NCBI GenBank assembly: GCA_958295665.1 | Contig: OY282558.1 | Coordinates: forward strand, 329,813,106-329,877,105 | Direction of reading: 5' to 3' | Length of the DNA stretch: 64,000 nt | Origin: Tipula vernalis | Taxonomy: Eukaryota > Arthropoda > Insecta > Diptera > Tipulidae | Shown: positions 33,380-45,171 of the stretch, piece after piece | Numbering within the stretch: the stretch's first letter is position 1 | Layout: every line of letters begins with the position of its first letter | Position numbers and translations under genes: made by a program | Notes under the pieces: generated by a model | Seen by the model: only the letters and a program-made list of their open reading frames with translations | Database searches by the model: none | Told to the model about the DNA's origin: nothing

Positions 33380-34133
33380 TTTACTTTCTTTTACTCTAGT
33401 AAAATAAAGTATAGTAATCATGAAAATTTCGGACCTCGAGATTTTTAGAGATTTATTTGTTTTGAGGTCCCCTGAGTCCGAAAAAGTGGGTTTCGAAATG
33501 GTGTCTGTCTGTCTGTCTGTCAGTCAGTCTGTCAGTCTGTCAGTCTGTCAGTCTGTCAGTCTGTCAGTCTGTCAGTCTGTCAGTCTGTCAGTCTGTCAGT
33601 CTGTCAGTCTGTCAGTCTGTCAGTCTGTCAGTCTGTCAGTCTGTCAGTCTGTCAGTCTGTCAGTCTGTCAGTCTGTCAGTCTGTCAGTCTGTCAGTCTGT
33701 TAGTCTGTCAGTCTGTCAGTCTGTCAGTCTGTCAGTCTGTCAGTCTGTCAGTCTGTCAGTCTGTCAGTCTGTCAGTCTGTCTGTGTCCTCTCTACAGCCC
33801 AGATGGTTTAACCAATCGAACTGAAACTTCAGATTTAAGTTTTTTTGATAAATTGGGAGGTCCCAGTGAATTTTACTCTAAATCGGATAACCGGAAGTGG
33901 CCACTCCCTTGGCCCAGAAAAGTTATTTTGCAAATATCTTAAAAAGTATAAGGTTTACAATAAACTACTTAAAACAAAATGTTTCCAAAAATTAAAAACA
34001 AATAAAAATAAAAAATAAAAAATTAAAAAAAAAAATTTAAAAATTTAAAAATTAAAAAAAAAATTAAGAAAAAAATAAAATTTCTCAAAATTCTCTGTTC
34101 GTAAAAGAAAGTCATGTGTTGGCCACACCTCCA
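33380..34133 (-). mobile_element. Helentron/mini-me-like unit, inverted copy 4 with expanded microsatellite
   Basis: The unit is in the opposite orientation, from TTACTTTCTTTTACTCTAGT to GTTGGCCACACCTCCA. Its microsatellite is enlarged to about 285 bp (listed separately). The cluster as a whole therefore begins and ends with inverse copies of the same terminus. Confidence 0.6.
33502..33785. repeat. (CAGTCTGT)n microsatellite
   Basis: About 35 almost perfect copies of an 8-bp unit. The open frame through it (SVCQSVSL repeats) is an artefact, because 8-bp units stay open in that frame. Confidence 0.95.
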
Positions 34134-34140
34134 TTTTTTT

Positions 34141-34507
34141 AATAAAAGTATATTTGGGGTAGATGCGACCGATCAAATGGCCAGAAAGTATAGTATGAAA
34201 TCGGGATCTCGAAGATGGCCTGCCTCTTCATATATTTTTCAATATTTTCGACTTAGCTGCAATAAATGCATGGGCTTATATAAATATATCCCGAAAAGAA
34301 TTCTTGTTTCAATTAGCAGAAGAACTTTCTACAGATTATGAAGATCCATCTGAACTAGAAAACTTGAATGACCTTATGGTCCAAGGTTTATGTAATGGAA
34401 ATAAAACCACGAATATCTGTGCTAATTGTAGAAAACAGGTTTGTGGTAAATGTACTTTTAAAAAAATCGCTTTATGCAAAAATTGCGGTGAGCAAAATAA
34501 AACCTAA
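34141..34507 (+). pseudogene. piggyBac A transposase, C-terminal domain
   Basis: FGVDATDQMARKYSMKSGSR then RWP (34155-34220) is the GVD..DQM block holding the last catalytic Asp. After a frameshift, 34304-34507 reads FQLAEELSTDYEDPSELENL and a cysteine-rich tail CANCRKQVCGKC ... CKNCGE, the zinc-binding C-terminal domain that binds the element ends. Stop at 34507. Confidence 0.85.
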
Positions 34508-34607
34508 ATAATAAACTATCATTTATGTAAATTTTCTTTGAAACCAATTTATCTTTTAAATTCATGATTTCATTTTCGGAATTTTAGTGTTTTGTCAACT
34601 AAATAGC

Positions 34608-34630
34608 AAACCGGTCATTTTGACCGGTTT
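34608..34630. repeat. CCGGTCA palindrome at the piggyBac A right end
   Basis: Arms AAACCGGTCA and TGACCGGTTT enclose TTT. The site lies 100 bp after the transposase stop and shares its core with the arms of the MITE at 20283. A transposase-binding role is inferred. Confidence 0.5.
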
Positions 34631-35059
34631 GATAGAAGTAGGTATATAACAACTCCAAAATTTTTCGGCGTGCTGCGTCAATTAATCGTACCAATTCTGC
34701 TACGTGTGCCATGATCACTCACTTAAAAATATTCAACGCCTTCAGCTAAACCAATTTTTAAACCTTTAGCTTCATCGAAAATTATGACTATAAGAAAATG
34801 TGGTTGTAAAAGGTATATTACTTTATTTAGACGGTTTGTCGTGTGTGAAATGAAATCTAATTGACTTCTTTTCATTATTTTAGACATGAAAAATTAACGT
34901 AACCGACCTGAGTTTTTACTTGAAATCGTAGGAAAACCAATACGGATTGATATAGACAGTTTTCAAAATTTTATAAAGTATTGATGCTTTTTTTTTTTCA
35001 ATAAACAAATAAATTATCTTGAAATTAGTGAATTAAAAATAATTAGTGACGTTAGCGGC

Positions 35060-35307
35060 GTTTTTTTATTCGCTCCGGATAGCTGCTATCGAGAGCCGTC
35101 ATATAAAAAGTGGCTCCCGATAGCGCTCCGTATAAATAGGTAGAGCCAAATATTTTTTTTATGAAGTTTTTGCTAAACAATTGAATTAAAAATGATAGTT
35201 TGATGTTAAATAAGTTTAATTTACCAATAAATAGCGCATCAAATTTAAATTTAGTAGTAAAAAAATGACGGCTCTCGATAGCAGCTATCCGGAGCGAATA
35301 AAAAAAC
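35060..35307. mobile_element. MITE with about 43-bp near-perfect inverted ends
   Basis: The left end reads GTTTTTTTATTCGCTCCGG then ATAGCTGCTATCGAGAGCC. The right end is its reverse complement almost without change (35265-35307). The centre is AT-rich. Next to the left arm a second GGCTCCCGATAGCGCTCCG is a diverged inner copy. No certain target duplication; family unknown. The minus frames at 35052-35439 merely translate it. Confidence 0.8.
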
Positions 35308-37177
35308 ACTACTGTTGATACGTTGCGCGAAACAGCAATTTCTCTGGTTAGAAAACAATTTATTAGAACTATTAGTTACAAGCATCCGAATGAGAAAAAA
35401 ATAAACTATGTAGCTTGAAATCACGGTTATATTTGACACACTACAACGAAACCAAGTTTAATTGGATTGTAAAGTTCAACTTGATTCTCTCAATTTAATT
35501 ATCTACATTTAAGAGCATAACTTCGTCTCTTTTTTTTGTCACTTTAGTTTTAGATCGAATTGTTTTTGTGTTTTCTAATAACTTTTAAAAGCTGCTTGCA
35601 TTTATCGTTATATGCATTTTCCATCTATTTTCTGTTGTGTACACAGTCGAACTTGTCAATGTGGCAGCGGAATTTCATAAAAGCCATCAAATTGTTCCAT
35701 TTCATCTTTTTATAGCAAAAATGAATCATTCGAATTGTGAGAATAAAACATAACATGACGATCTCTTCTATATTTGGCTTATATGGATGATCCATAAAAT
35801 ACAAAACTATAAATTTCATTTACATTTCAAATCCGAATAAGGAAACTCAAAAATGTTAAATGCAAATTATTTGTCGTACCGGTTCGTTTCGTACGTACGT
35901 TTATAAAAACATTTTACGACTAATGTAAACATTATATCCACCACACAATGGTCAAAATTGAAAAATGTAATAAAGAAAATAAAAAAAAAAAATTTATAAA
36001 ATTAAACACAACATGAAATGAATAATTTAATTTTCATGCGAGAGAGATCTTAAGATGCTTGCAATAAGAAACAAAAACAAAAAAAAAACAAAAAAATCGG
36101 AAAATGACATTACAATAGGATGATAAAGCAATAATACTAAAAATTTATATTTTTATACTATTTTTGGTATTATAAAAGAATTTTATAGTAGCTTTGTTGG
36201 TTTATCGATTTTCACAAGTAATGACAAATAAGGATGTTATGAATACATCTTAAGTAATTCCAAAAAAGAGAAAAAAAAACAAAAAAATTATGTTATTGTA
36301 AAATATATTACATCGTGATGTCAGATTGGAGAATATAAATTTGTATTTACTGAAAATATCGAGATCACATATGTACCAGGATAAGGTTCTTTATAAACAA
36401 AAGCGAAAAATCTTAATATGACAACGCGGGCGATTTATTTCTTAACAAAAATATTCTAAATATTCTAATTATCATTCATTGTCTGAAAATTGAACTTAAG
36501 TGCTTTATGATTATTTGATGTATTGTCAGTTAATTTTCGTTAGTTAAGTATGTGCACCTCTATACACAAATAAGTTAAACAAAATAATACAAAAAATAAA
36601 AAAATTAGAAAAGGCGCCTTCTCAAATAACTTCTTGACTTGCAACTCAATAACAACCAAACACACATAACACAACATCACTGTTGAATATCTATGCTACA
36701 TAGTTAGTTAATCGTCTTTGTACTTCAATACTTACAACATAATATTTGTTTATTTATTGTGTCGTTTAGCTTTATTTTTTGACTTGAATACAAAAAAAAA
36801 ATTTGTTTTATTTTTAGATAAGACAAGATATAAAATTTATAATAAATTAAAAGACAAACCATTTAGAAAAAAAACTTAAACTATTTGTGATAAAAATTTA
36901 TCTTATGTAGATATGTAATTGAATATTGTTTTGCATGTCAAATTCTTGGAATGCTAATAAAGAATATGGAGTTGAGTGCGAACTGAAGTTAAGCAAATAG
37001 TTGACATAAAATTAGTAAACATTTATTGAATGTTAGTTATGTTAATAGTTATGACAAATAGTTAATACAAAATTTTGACGAGACGAAAGTCTGTCGGAAA
37101 ATTGAAACAGTGATAAAATCGATGTTTACTAATTTCCAGGAGAACTAAAAAATTATATTAATATTGTCAATCATGGT
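35308..37177. other. AT-rich non-coding interval
   Basis: Nothing recognised: long A/T tracts, no supported frame, no inverted repeat. Confidence 0.5.
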
Positions 37178-37496
37178 TCGTAACACTGGATTGTGAATAA
37201 AACACTGCAGTTTAACAATTCATTTAATTTTATACCTCACTAATTCGCTTTTTAAATCTCTTTTAATTCAGTTTTTAATCCTTATACTTTCGCTTACCCA
37301 AAACTAATAATCCAATTCGATCTCGCTCGTCTTTTTTATACAAAAACCAAACTTTTAGAAAGTTCATGACTTTTCGAGTAAGAATAGTGTAGAAACATTT
37401 AGAACAGTTTTATCACGGAAAATTCCATTTTAGTACAGTAAAACTTTGAGCTATTAATTTAACTTATTCTATTACACCCTAGGTGTCACCGTAAAA
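37178..37496 (-). repeat. solo LTR-like repeat, copy 3
   Basis: It shares GGTTCGTAACACTGGATTG, the AATCCAATTCGATCT block, the TATA-like box and the end CTAGGTGTCACCGT with copy 1. About 150 bp of the middle is missing relative to copy 1. Confidence 0.6.
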
Positions 37497-37960
37497 ATAC
37501 TAAAATAATGTTTGTTTGATCTTATTATTAATTGCTGTAACAGTTTAGCTATAACATAAAGAGTTTTCAGTTTTGACTTGGTTAATGTTGATTGGGTTAA
37601 AGGATTATTTTAACAAGGTCGTTTGAAACTCTGCTTTAACTTTAATGGTATTGTCCGTCGATTTTATGGGCTTAGTTTGCAGGCTTCGAGCGCTATACTC
37701 CTATTTTTAGTTTTAAACAGAAATTTAATCATCCACCATGGTACATATTCAAAATAATTGGTTTATTTAAGAAATCGGAATACGATTAACAAATTATAAA
37801 AGCTAAACCTTACATAAATTGTTTTCTCATATGCGTGTTGAATTCAACAATGATTTGAATGTCTGCTATAATGCAAACATCGAATCAAGTAGAACATAAA
37901 TTAGTTTGGAAGTATGTTGTTACAAATATGCTGGAAGAAAGGGGTCAAAGAGGAGGATAT
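37497..37960. other. non-coding interval
   Basis: No gene or repeat recognised before the LOA-like element. Confidence 0.4.
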
Positions 37961-37964
37961 AATG

Positions 37965-38376
37965 GCCTCCACTTATTTTCCTGCTGACACAGAAATAACT
38001 CCTCCAGATGAGGTTAGGTGACTCATAGTGCACAATAAGCAGATGGGGTTGGACTATCTGATGGAATGTGATGCAAATACGCACCTTACTTTCCTTACAC
38101 CATGGACATTATCAATAGGTGAAAAAAAAACATACTTTAAGAAATGCGATTAGGCAAGAGATTCTAGATTTGACGCTTGGCAACTCACATTTGAGTTCTT
38201 TAATTAACAACTGGCATGAATCTGAAGAGGCAATTTGGTATAGCAGTTGGTACCATGCATTGGCAGAGTTCCGACCGACTGGGCCTTATATAGGGGACTT
38301 CTTGAATCAGAAATGCCCCGATTATAGGAAATGTAGAGTCCCCAGAGCGTTTGAGAATAGCTATCTTATAAAATGA
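37965..38376 (+). pseudogene. LOA/R1-like endonuclease remnant
   Basis: YFPADTEITPPDEVR, then LMECDANTHLTF, and at 38119-38376 LDLTLGNSHLSSLINNWH then ESEEA. These match the endonuclease blocks P.DEV, GCDANAHH and LDLTL....NWHVSEE of the LOA/R1 group. The Asp and Asn of CDAN are retained; the SDHR motif is lost. The enzyme would nick the target strand. Confidence 0.75.
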
Positions 38377-38639
38377 AGAGTTTCTGGAAAATATAAGGCA
38401 AAAATCGAGGAAGTTATTTAAATGGGGCGACTTCAAGGTGGCCTTGAATGAATAAAATCTCGAACTAACGAGATCCAAAAGGGCAATCTGGAAATTGTTG
38501 TCTGAAGAACCGGAAAAAACAATTGGGGTACTTTTAGGGACCCACTATCCGGACTCTATTGTGACGGAATCTTAGGAAGGGTTTTATGATGATCAAAATG
38601 ATGTAGTTTACGCACCACATAACAGTAAAGTGATACGGG

Positions 38640-39612
38640 CCATTGGTTCTTTTAAACCATTCAAGTTTTATGGAGGAGACGACATTTTCACGGCCTTTCT
38701 GCGAAAGTTATTGAGGAAAATCTCCCCAGTCTGGTTCGGATTTTTTGGGCAAGCTATGCCTTTAACTACATCCTAAAACTTTGTAGGCTCTTAGCGGTCT
38801 AATCACTAAGACTGAAAGAGCGATTGCTGAAAAAAAGTGGCCGACTTTGCCTTTGTGGACATTAAGGGCATCAGGGAAAAATTTAATTCCGCCTGCCATA
38901 ATTAGGTGGATCCGTTCCATGCTGAAATATAGGAATTATAGCTAAATTAGGTCCCCAAGGAAACGTTTTGCCTCTTTTACTATGGTCAATAATTATTGAT
39001 AGCCTACTGACTCTTGTGCGTAGGAATTTGATATCCAGGGCTATGCGGATGACCTCATGCAGGATGCACTTAACATAGTATGATTTATAGATGTATCTCA
39101 AACAGAAGGCGGAGCAGGATAGGAATATGGGAGGAGAACAACACTTTCGAAGTTCTTGGGTACATTTACTACTTTCTTCGAAGCAGAACGCACCCCTTAG
39201 CACTTTGCGCTAAGACAGGCACAGCAATGGCCTTGCCCACATGGGTTCCGCTTCTCCATTCATTGGGCCAGAGTTCTTCTGCGGGCTCACTATGGGTCAC
39301 CTTAAAGCAGCGTTAGAGTGCTGGGTGGATAGGCAAAGGTCCACGTGCTGGCTCAGAATTTCAGGTCTCCGATAGGCAACCTGAGTTGATGCTATTAACC
39401 AGCTTCCTCAAGGTCATTTTCCCTTATAATATCACCTTTAGAACATGGGTTTAACTACGACAGATGGATGCCGCTTCAGCGGAACATGTTCGGTGGCAAT
39501 ATACAGCCATTTTTCATCAACGACTGCAACACTTAGGTGTGAGAACACTGAGCCTAGATAGAGTGATGCAGGTACCGTCCAGCCTGAATATCGACTGGAC
39601 GCTTAACTAACT
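38640..39612 (+). pseudogene. LOA/R1-like reverse transcriptase remnant
   Basis: In shifting frames: AFVDIKGISEKI (block with catalytic Asp), PQGNVLPLLLWSIIIDSLLT (about 38950-39010), then FDIQGYADDLMQDAL (about 39028-39070), which contains the intact YADD motif. Post-RT text follows: LKAALECWVDRQRSTCWLRI then SGLR. Stops are dense, so it is inactive. No RNase H domain is clear. Confidence 0.75.
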
Positions 39613-42320
39613 TATTTACTTTATACTTTTTTGGGGATTTTTATTTTTGTCAACCGGGCGAGCATTCCCAAAAAATTTCAAAATAATTTTATACCTTTAA
39701 TAAAATGTGGCATTAAAATCTTATTTAAAAAATTATTCTCTAACTATGTATTCAGCAGTCAACAAGACAAAAAAATATATATATTTCTATTCTATTCAAT
39801 AGATCGGCTTTAGACGTGCACTATGAAACACTACATCAAGGGATTGCCTCGTTTCTTACCTCTTTGCTTATGAAAATATCGAATAAGAAACGTGACACGA
39901 TGTAGTACATAAACTTCTAGAGAGGAAGAATAATATTCAGGAATTTTTCGTTTAGTGTTCATGATCGCAAGAGGGTGAGGAAAAAATTTAAAAATGTCCG
40001 TGACGAGAAAAACGGTCATGTCCGTTGAAGTTGTCTTCTTGGTTTTTGTTTCTTTTGTATTGGACACTTTTAGTCCGCGCAATGATAACTAAAAATTTGG
40101 GTAACACATCTTTTAACCACCAATTTTTTTAGGTTAAAACCCATTTTTTGGTATTTTTTTTTTGTTTTTGCCAAAACCAATACAAATAAAGCCTCGTTCT
40201 CATTAGTCAAGTAACTTGATTTCCACAAAACACTTTGATATTCCACAAAACTTCATATAATTGGTACATTTCCAAAAAAATATGATTTCTGCACTACTCC
40301 ACTTCATTTTTGAAGATGTCAAAAATTTTGACTTCACTATTTTGATAAAGTACTTCCCACACTACTCATCTCAGACGGCTCAACTTGAATAGAAAAATTG
40401 AAAAGTCCTCTAATTTACTTGAAACTTGAAGTTCAAACAATACGTTCATATATCAATCTAAGCACGTGCCTAAGGCCTGCGAATTTTGGTGAACCCGTAA
40501 ATTATAGAAAGTTACCGATTACTTTTTTCCGGTGAATTTCAATGCGCCCCCTGGAAAGTTTTCTCCAGATCAACTTCTACTCATAAGTTATCTCGATTGG
40601 GTTAATGTCATTAGCCTTACGCCAAAAACATCAATTTTTTGATCCGTAAACCAACACTTCAAATGCTCTGTTATCACGCATAATGTTCCCACCTCCGTGA
40701 TATATGGTCTTAATAGTCTATCTGGGTTTATTTTTCGATTGTTTCACATACACCTTACCTTCCAACCCAAACAAACTAAGCGACTTCGTTGCTCCGGAGG
40801 ACTTTTTCTAATTCGTCAGCCATTTGTGTAGGTGTTGTTTTGCGAAATTTATCGTTCATTTTAAATTTGGTTTGGAAATAATTCGCTTTTTTCGTGTACC
40901 GCAACCCAGATTCAAATCCCCGATGTTTACTATAGACCTATTCGACCAATTCTGTGCAACATGAAGTGATATATCTAGCTCCATTTATTTCCTAGCGGCC
41001 AAAAAAGCGTAATCCTACGATATCTTTTTGTGGTTTTTGCGGTTCGTTCTTTTATGGGACCTTTTTCGAGCACCATAAACTACCCTCTTTGAATCTACTG
41101 TAATTGCTCGCATTGTTGTTTGTTTAGCAATTATTGCCAATACAACCAATCAACTTTTAATAATTATCGTTCAATACATGATACAGAAATGTGAAATAAT
41201 GGAAAATTAAATACCTATTGAGGTTAAAATTACTGTTAAAACATATCTAATATTCTACTTTATCACTGTTTCTAATTTTGAGGCTATCTTAATTGCCTTT
41301 TTTGCCTTTCAAAGCAAAACGATAATATTTTATTCGCCTTAAGTGGCGAATAATTGGGCTTTGAAATAATTATTAAACCTCTCCAAACCATTAAATAAAA
41401 GCAATTAAACCTTGTGGAACGGGTTTTTTTATACACAATGTCTCGCTCGTCATTACATTTTACAAAAAATTTTTACTTTATATCTGTCTTTATAACAAGA
41501 TAAATAGTGCTCTGGAATTTTTATTGGAAAATGATTGGCTAACTCACGATAAAGACTTCGAGTGTCCATCTAAATCTGCCTTTACTATTGGCCACCTCTG
41601 GATGGAGATATAATTTGGGAAGCAACCTGACAGTCGCGCAACTCTATTAGCTCCCCAAGTGCCCCAAGTATACATCCCTGGTTCCACAAAAGGAGAAATA
41701 TTTTGTAAAGTACGGTATTTTGAAAAGATTTTATGAAATCTAGCAGTTTCCGGAATCCCTTTAACTTCTTTACAAAATTTAAGCCATTTAACACTGTGTG
41801 TTTTACATGATTATTTGGCGCTTGTAAAGACGTACCGCAGACTCGAATAATTAACCCAATCATTTAGTATTTCTACCGTTCAAGCTTGCACACCTACAAT
41901 CAGTGGTATGTTATATTTTCAAAATAAGATACAGTTCTATCATATTCAGTAGTCGGGGCAGATTCCAGAGATCATAAGGGAAATTCGCTGAAGCAATTAT
42001 AACAGAGATTATTTGACTGGATAGCATGGTCCTTGTTGGCTTAGAAGTTTCCCAGTAGCGAGCACGCGACCATCAGCCTAAAGTTGGCTCTCGTAACAAG
42101 CAATCCATCTTTCGGCAGATAACCACTGCTTTGAAATCAACTTCATTGTAGAGGTTCTTTAAACTCATCGAGTACCAGAACCAGATTTGGTTGATGATTT
42201 GACTTAGGCTATTCATCCGAAAGTCAGACAAATACTTATTGAGCAGATCTCCCCGAGACATAATTTGACGTAGAGCTACTATATTTCATGCTTCGATATT
42301 TCATGCTTTTGGTGTCTCGG
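39613..42320. other. unassigned interval with weak frames
   Basis: No gene can be supported. A 92-codon minus frame at 41585-41863 and a 62-codon one at 42073-42261 read like ordinary protein but match no family I know. 40840-40900 gives a short minus reading (MNDKFRKTTPTQMADELEK) of unknown origin. The rest is AT-rich. Confidence 0.35.
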
Positions 42321-42328
42321 CAATTATT

Positions 42329-42492
42329 CTATTTGATAGTATCAACTAATCAACACCGTAAATACAACTGAATTTATTTTACACAAATTACAACCAATTG
42401 CAATACATAACCGTAATTATAATATATAAGTATGTGTGTTGAAAAGTACGTTTAATTAATGTTACAATGTATAGTGCCTCAATGCACTATAT
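42329..42492 (-). repeat. 3' LTR of the mag-like element
   Basis: It aligns end to end with 45007-45171 with roughly 10% substitutions. On the minus strand it starts ATATAGTGCATTGAGGC, right after the polypurine tract. Confidence 0.85.
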
Positions 42493-42540
42493 TCCTCCAC
42501 ATGCGGATGGAACATTAACAGAAGATTGAATTCGAACTCT

Positions 42541-43350
42541 TTACTCGATGTTAATAGCATTTTTGATGGTGAATCGATGAGACTGGTCCAGTTGCCTTTG
42601 TGACAGTTGCCGGAATCCATCTTGGACCTGCAGCTTAGTTTCAAGCCCAGACATCAGACTTAAGGGACAGTGATCTAGTGTTTCTCGGATAGTTGGTTCT
42701 TCGTTTCGAAACAGAAATTGCATCAGGAAGTAACCGATCGAAATAAGTTCCGATTCGACGGTTAAAGAGAAGCTCAGCCAGACTTTTCCCAGTGCTAGTG
42801 GATGGCGTTGCATGGTGGTGATGCAAGAATATTGCCAAACGATGTCGAATATCCCCGGCCGCTTCTTTCTTCAAGTAATCCTTGGTTGGGTGTGAAAAGG
42901 AGAACTCGAAGTCGGTTGATACAAAGACGGTACCATTATCGCTTACGATTACTTCTGGAATACCGTCCGTTGCAAAGATGGCACGGAGCGATTGAATAGC
43001 ACTTCCAGCCATTTGGAGTAAGAGTCTTCCAAGGTAAAAAATACTTTCGACTGGAATGGTCCAGCGAAATGTATGTGGACCCTTGTCCATAGCCTTCTCG
43101 CTTCCTCCCAATAGTGTATAGGCGCTTTGGAGTTCTCGGACTAAGGCTCTTCACATGGCGTTCAGGAGCGGACGATCTTTTCGAAGTCGTTGTCGAGGTT
43201 CGGTCACCAAACGTAACTTCTCGTCATGGATTTCATGCGCACTATACTCGAGTGGACTGTATGCAGCGCATTGACGATAGTTCGACGATAACACGATGGA
43301 ACAATCGTACGCAGGCCCCAGAGAAGGGACTTCTTGATGCAACTGAGTTC
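42541..43350 (-). pseudogene. mag-like integrase remnant
   Basis: Pieces in three frames: RWTIPVESIFYLGRLL (about 43070), FATDGIPEVIVSDNGTVFVS then TDFEF (second catalytic Asp), HHHATPSTSTGKSLAELLFN and RRIGTYFDRLLPD (the C-terminal wording RKPRTRLDLL..D). The zinc domain lies around 43350-43400 and is unreadable. Confidence 0.8.
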
Positions 43351-43508
43351 ATTTCGCCTAATCCAAAATGGCTTAAAATGATCTTCTCAGGCCATCCTCT
43401 GATGCTTCATGAGAAAATACGTGAATGAATGGGGGCTTTCTTCGTCGATTTTGCTACGTCCTCTGCCAGAACAACTCGGTGCTCGAGCGATTCAATTAAC
43501 ATCACTTC

Positions 43509-43900
43509 CTATTCTTGGGTGATGATTTGTGTCGGATTGGGTAGACGACTAAGACCATCAGCATTACCATTCTCCTTTCCTGGTCGGTGGATAAGTGAGT
43601 AATTGTAAGCGTTGAGGAAAACGCTCCAACGCATCATTCTCAGGGCCACAATATGCGGTGTCGGTTTTTTAGGGTTGAACAATCCCATGAGCGGTTTGTG
43701 ATCGGTCACTATCGTAAATTCACGACCATATACGAAGTCATGAAACTTCTTGACGCCGGCGACAATTGACAGAGCTTCTCTATCAATTTGAGCATACCGA
43801 CATTCAGTGGCGGTTAGCGTCCTAGAAAAAAACGAAATCGGACGTTCATTATAACCGACCTTTACAAAGGATCACACCAACAGTAATGGCAGCTTCTCAT
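43509..43900 (-). pseudogene. mag-like RNase H remnant
   Basis: MTDHKPLMGLFNPKKPTPHI contains the catalytic TDHKPL motif. It is followed by RMMRWSVFLNAYNYSLIHRP and GKENGNADGLSRLP, the standard end of Ty3/gypsy RNase H. Upstream frames give the SYAQIDREALSIV-like entry. Confidence 0.85.
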
Positions 43901-45000
43901 TGTAAGGCATGAGAACATTGTCAGTCGAAAGCGCAGACTTCAGCTCGTCGAAAGTTCTCTGGTGAGCAGTGGACCAAGTTGATGCAGTGGCTCTGCGATA
44001 GTAACTTTCCCTTTAACGAATGCGTGGTAAAAATTCACTAGCCCAAGAAAAGCCTGGAGTGGGACTTTATAATCGGTAACCAAGATTCGGTAACCAAGGA
44101 AATCGACAGCTTCACATCTGATAACACATTTAGCTTTCCGAAGACGAATCCCCGCTTCATCAAGTCGTTGAAAAATTTGGCTCAATTTTTCACGAACTTC
44201 GTCATCAGAAGCAGCGATGACTCCTGAAATTACATGAAGTAAATTTTCAAGAAAATTTTGAAAAACACCTGGTGCCGTGGAGATTCCGAACTGGAGACGT
44301 TTCACTTTTGAAGCCCCCTTGTGAGTTCCGATGGTTTGTACCATGGCGGTGTCATTGTAAACTGTGAGTTACATCGTGTGTTGCATCGTGAACAGCAAAT
44401 GGCTAGCTGATGGAATTGGAAATGAATGCGGCGAAAGCGCTTTATTTCCATCAGGTTTGGTCACAGGGACGATAGGTGTCGCCCACCCACGCGTGGTTTA
44501 ACATCTGCTGCAGCTCCTCTTCGATTGGTTTACGAAGAGCGAGAGGAACTCGGCGAGGTGGTAGTCGAATTGGTACGACTGTCGGATCCAATTTTAATGC
44601 AACCGGTAGACCACGAAATTCTCCTAATTCAGCTGAGAATAGGTGTTGGTATTTCTGCAATATGCTCTGAAATTTTGTTGTTCGAATTAATCGCACTCCA
44701 TGATTGGAGATTCTCAATGGTCCGAACAAATCAAGACCCAAGATGTTGGTTTTGTTTCCAGTAGTGGCAAAAAATGGCATTTTGTTGATGAATCGGCCGT
44801 TGTATTCGACGTCGACCCGACGGATTCTGTTGCAAGTCTCTCAATTTAAGCTCAAACGGCTGAAGAATCAGTGCCGATTTCCAGATTAAACTCACTGGAC
44901 AATGATATCTGCTTGACGGAGTTTTCCCGGCACGGTTAGCAGGATCAGATCGGCAGACCCGCTGTAGATAATCGTAAATGATTCCCTCCGCAGCTTTCAA
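43900..45000 (-). pseudogene. mag-like reverse transcriptase remnant
   Basis: 44451-44780 reads NILGLDLFGPL, ILQKYQHLFSAELGEFRGLP and LKLDPTVVPIRLPPRRVPLA, the linker and RT start. The palm follows in 43940-44344: LQFGISTAPGVFQNFLENLL, then IAASDDEVREKL after a damaged catalytic loop, then IRLRKAKCVIRCEAVDFLGY and AFLGLVNFYHAFVKGK (RT/RNase H connection). Blocks 2-3 between 44345 and 44450 are mostly lost. Frameshifts join the pieces. Confidence 0.8.
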
Positions 45001-45006
45001 ATTTTT

Positions 45007-45171
45007 CTGTTCGGTAGTATCAACTGATCAAGACCGTTAATAGAATTGAATTTATTTTACACAAATTACAACCAAATGCAGTACATAACAGTAATTATAA
45101 TATTTAAATATCAGTGTTGAAAAGTATATTTAATTAATGTTACAATGTACAGTGCCTCAATACACTACATC
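45007..45171 (-). repeat. 5' LTR of the mag-like element
   Basis: On the minus strand it runs from ATGTAGTGTATTGAGGC to ACTACCGAACAG and holds AAATAAATTCAAT, a possible poly-A signal region. No tRNA primer site was recognised just inside. Confidence 0.85.

Larger units (their letters stand above)
29985..34640 (+). mobile_element. piggyBac transposon A, split by a repeat cluster
   Basis: A piggyBac transposase begins at ATG 29985, breaks off at about 31005, and resumes at about 34150 with the C-terminal domain. The intervening 31071-34133 is a foreign cluster. Downstream of the stop, the CCGGTCA palindrome (34608-34630) resembles the motif in the piggyBac-like MITE at 20283. The left end was not identified. 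Confidence 0.85.
37960..39612 (+). mobile_element. LOA/R1-like non-LTR retrotransposon fragment
   Basis: Plus-strand order: second half of an AP-type endonuclease, then reverse transcriptase and the post-RT region. It is 5'-truncated and full of stops. No A-tail was seen at the right edge. Confidence 0.75.
42329..45171 (-). mobile_element. Ty3/gypsy (mag-like) element with two short LTRs, gag deleted
   Basis: Two related direct repeats of about 164 bp bound a minus-strand pol region. Directly outside, CAATTATT occurs at 42321-42328 and 45172-45179, a perfect 8-bp duplication. Next to the 3' LTR (42492-42498) is the polypurine tract GGAGGAA. The interior begins almost at once with pol-like sequence, so gag and probably protease were deleted. 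Short LTRs and the wording of RNase H and integrase suggest the mag clade; that is inference. Confidence 0.85.

Noticed and set aside
33420..33824. 134-codon plus-strand frame with SVCQSVSL repeats
   Set aside because: It only translates the 8-bp microsatellite; the open frame is a by-product of the repeat.
40830..41870. Possible transposase or gene on the minus strand (MNDKFRKTTPTQMADELEK; 41585-41863)
   Set aside because: No family motifs or continuous homology could be recognised.
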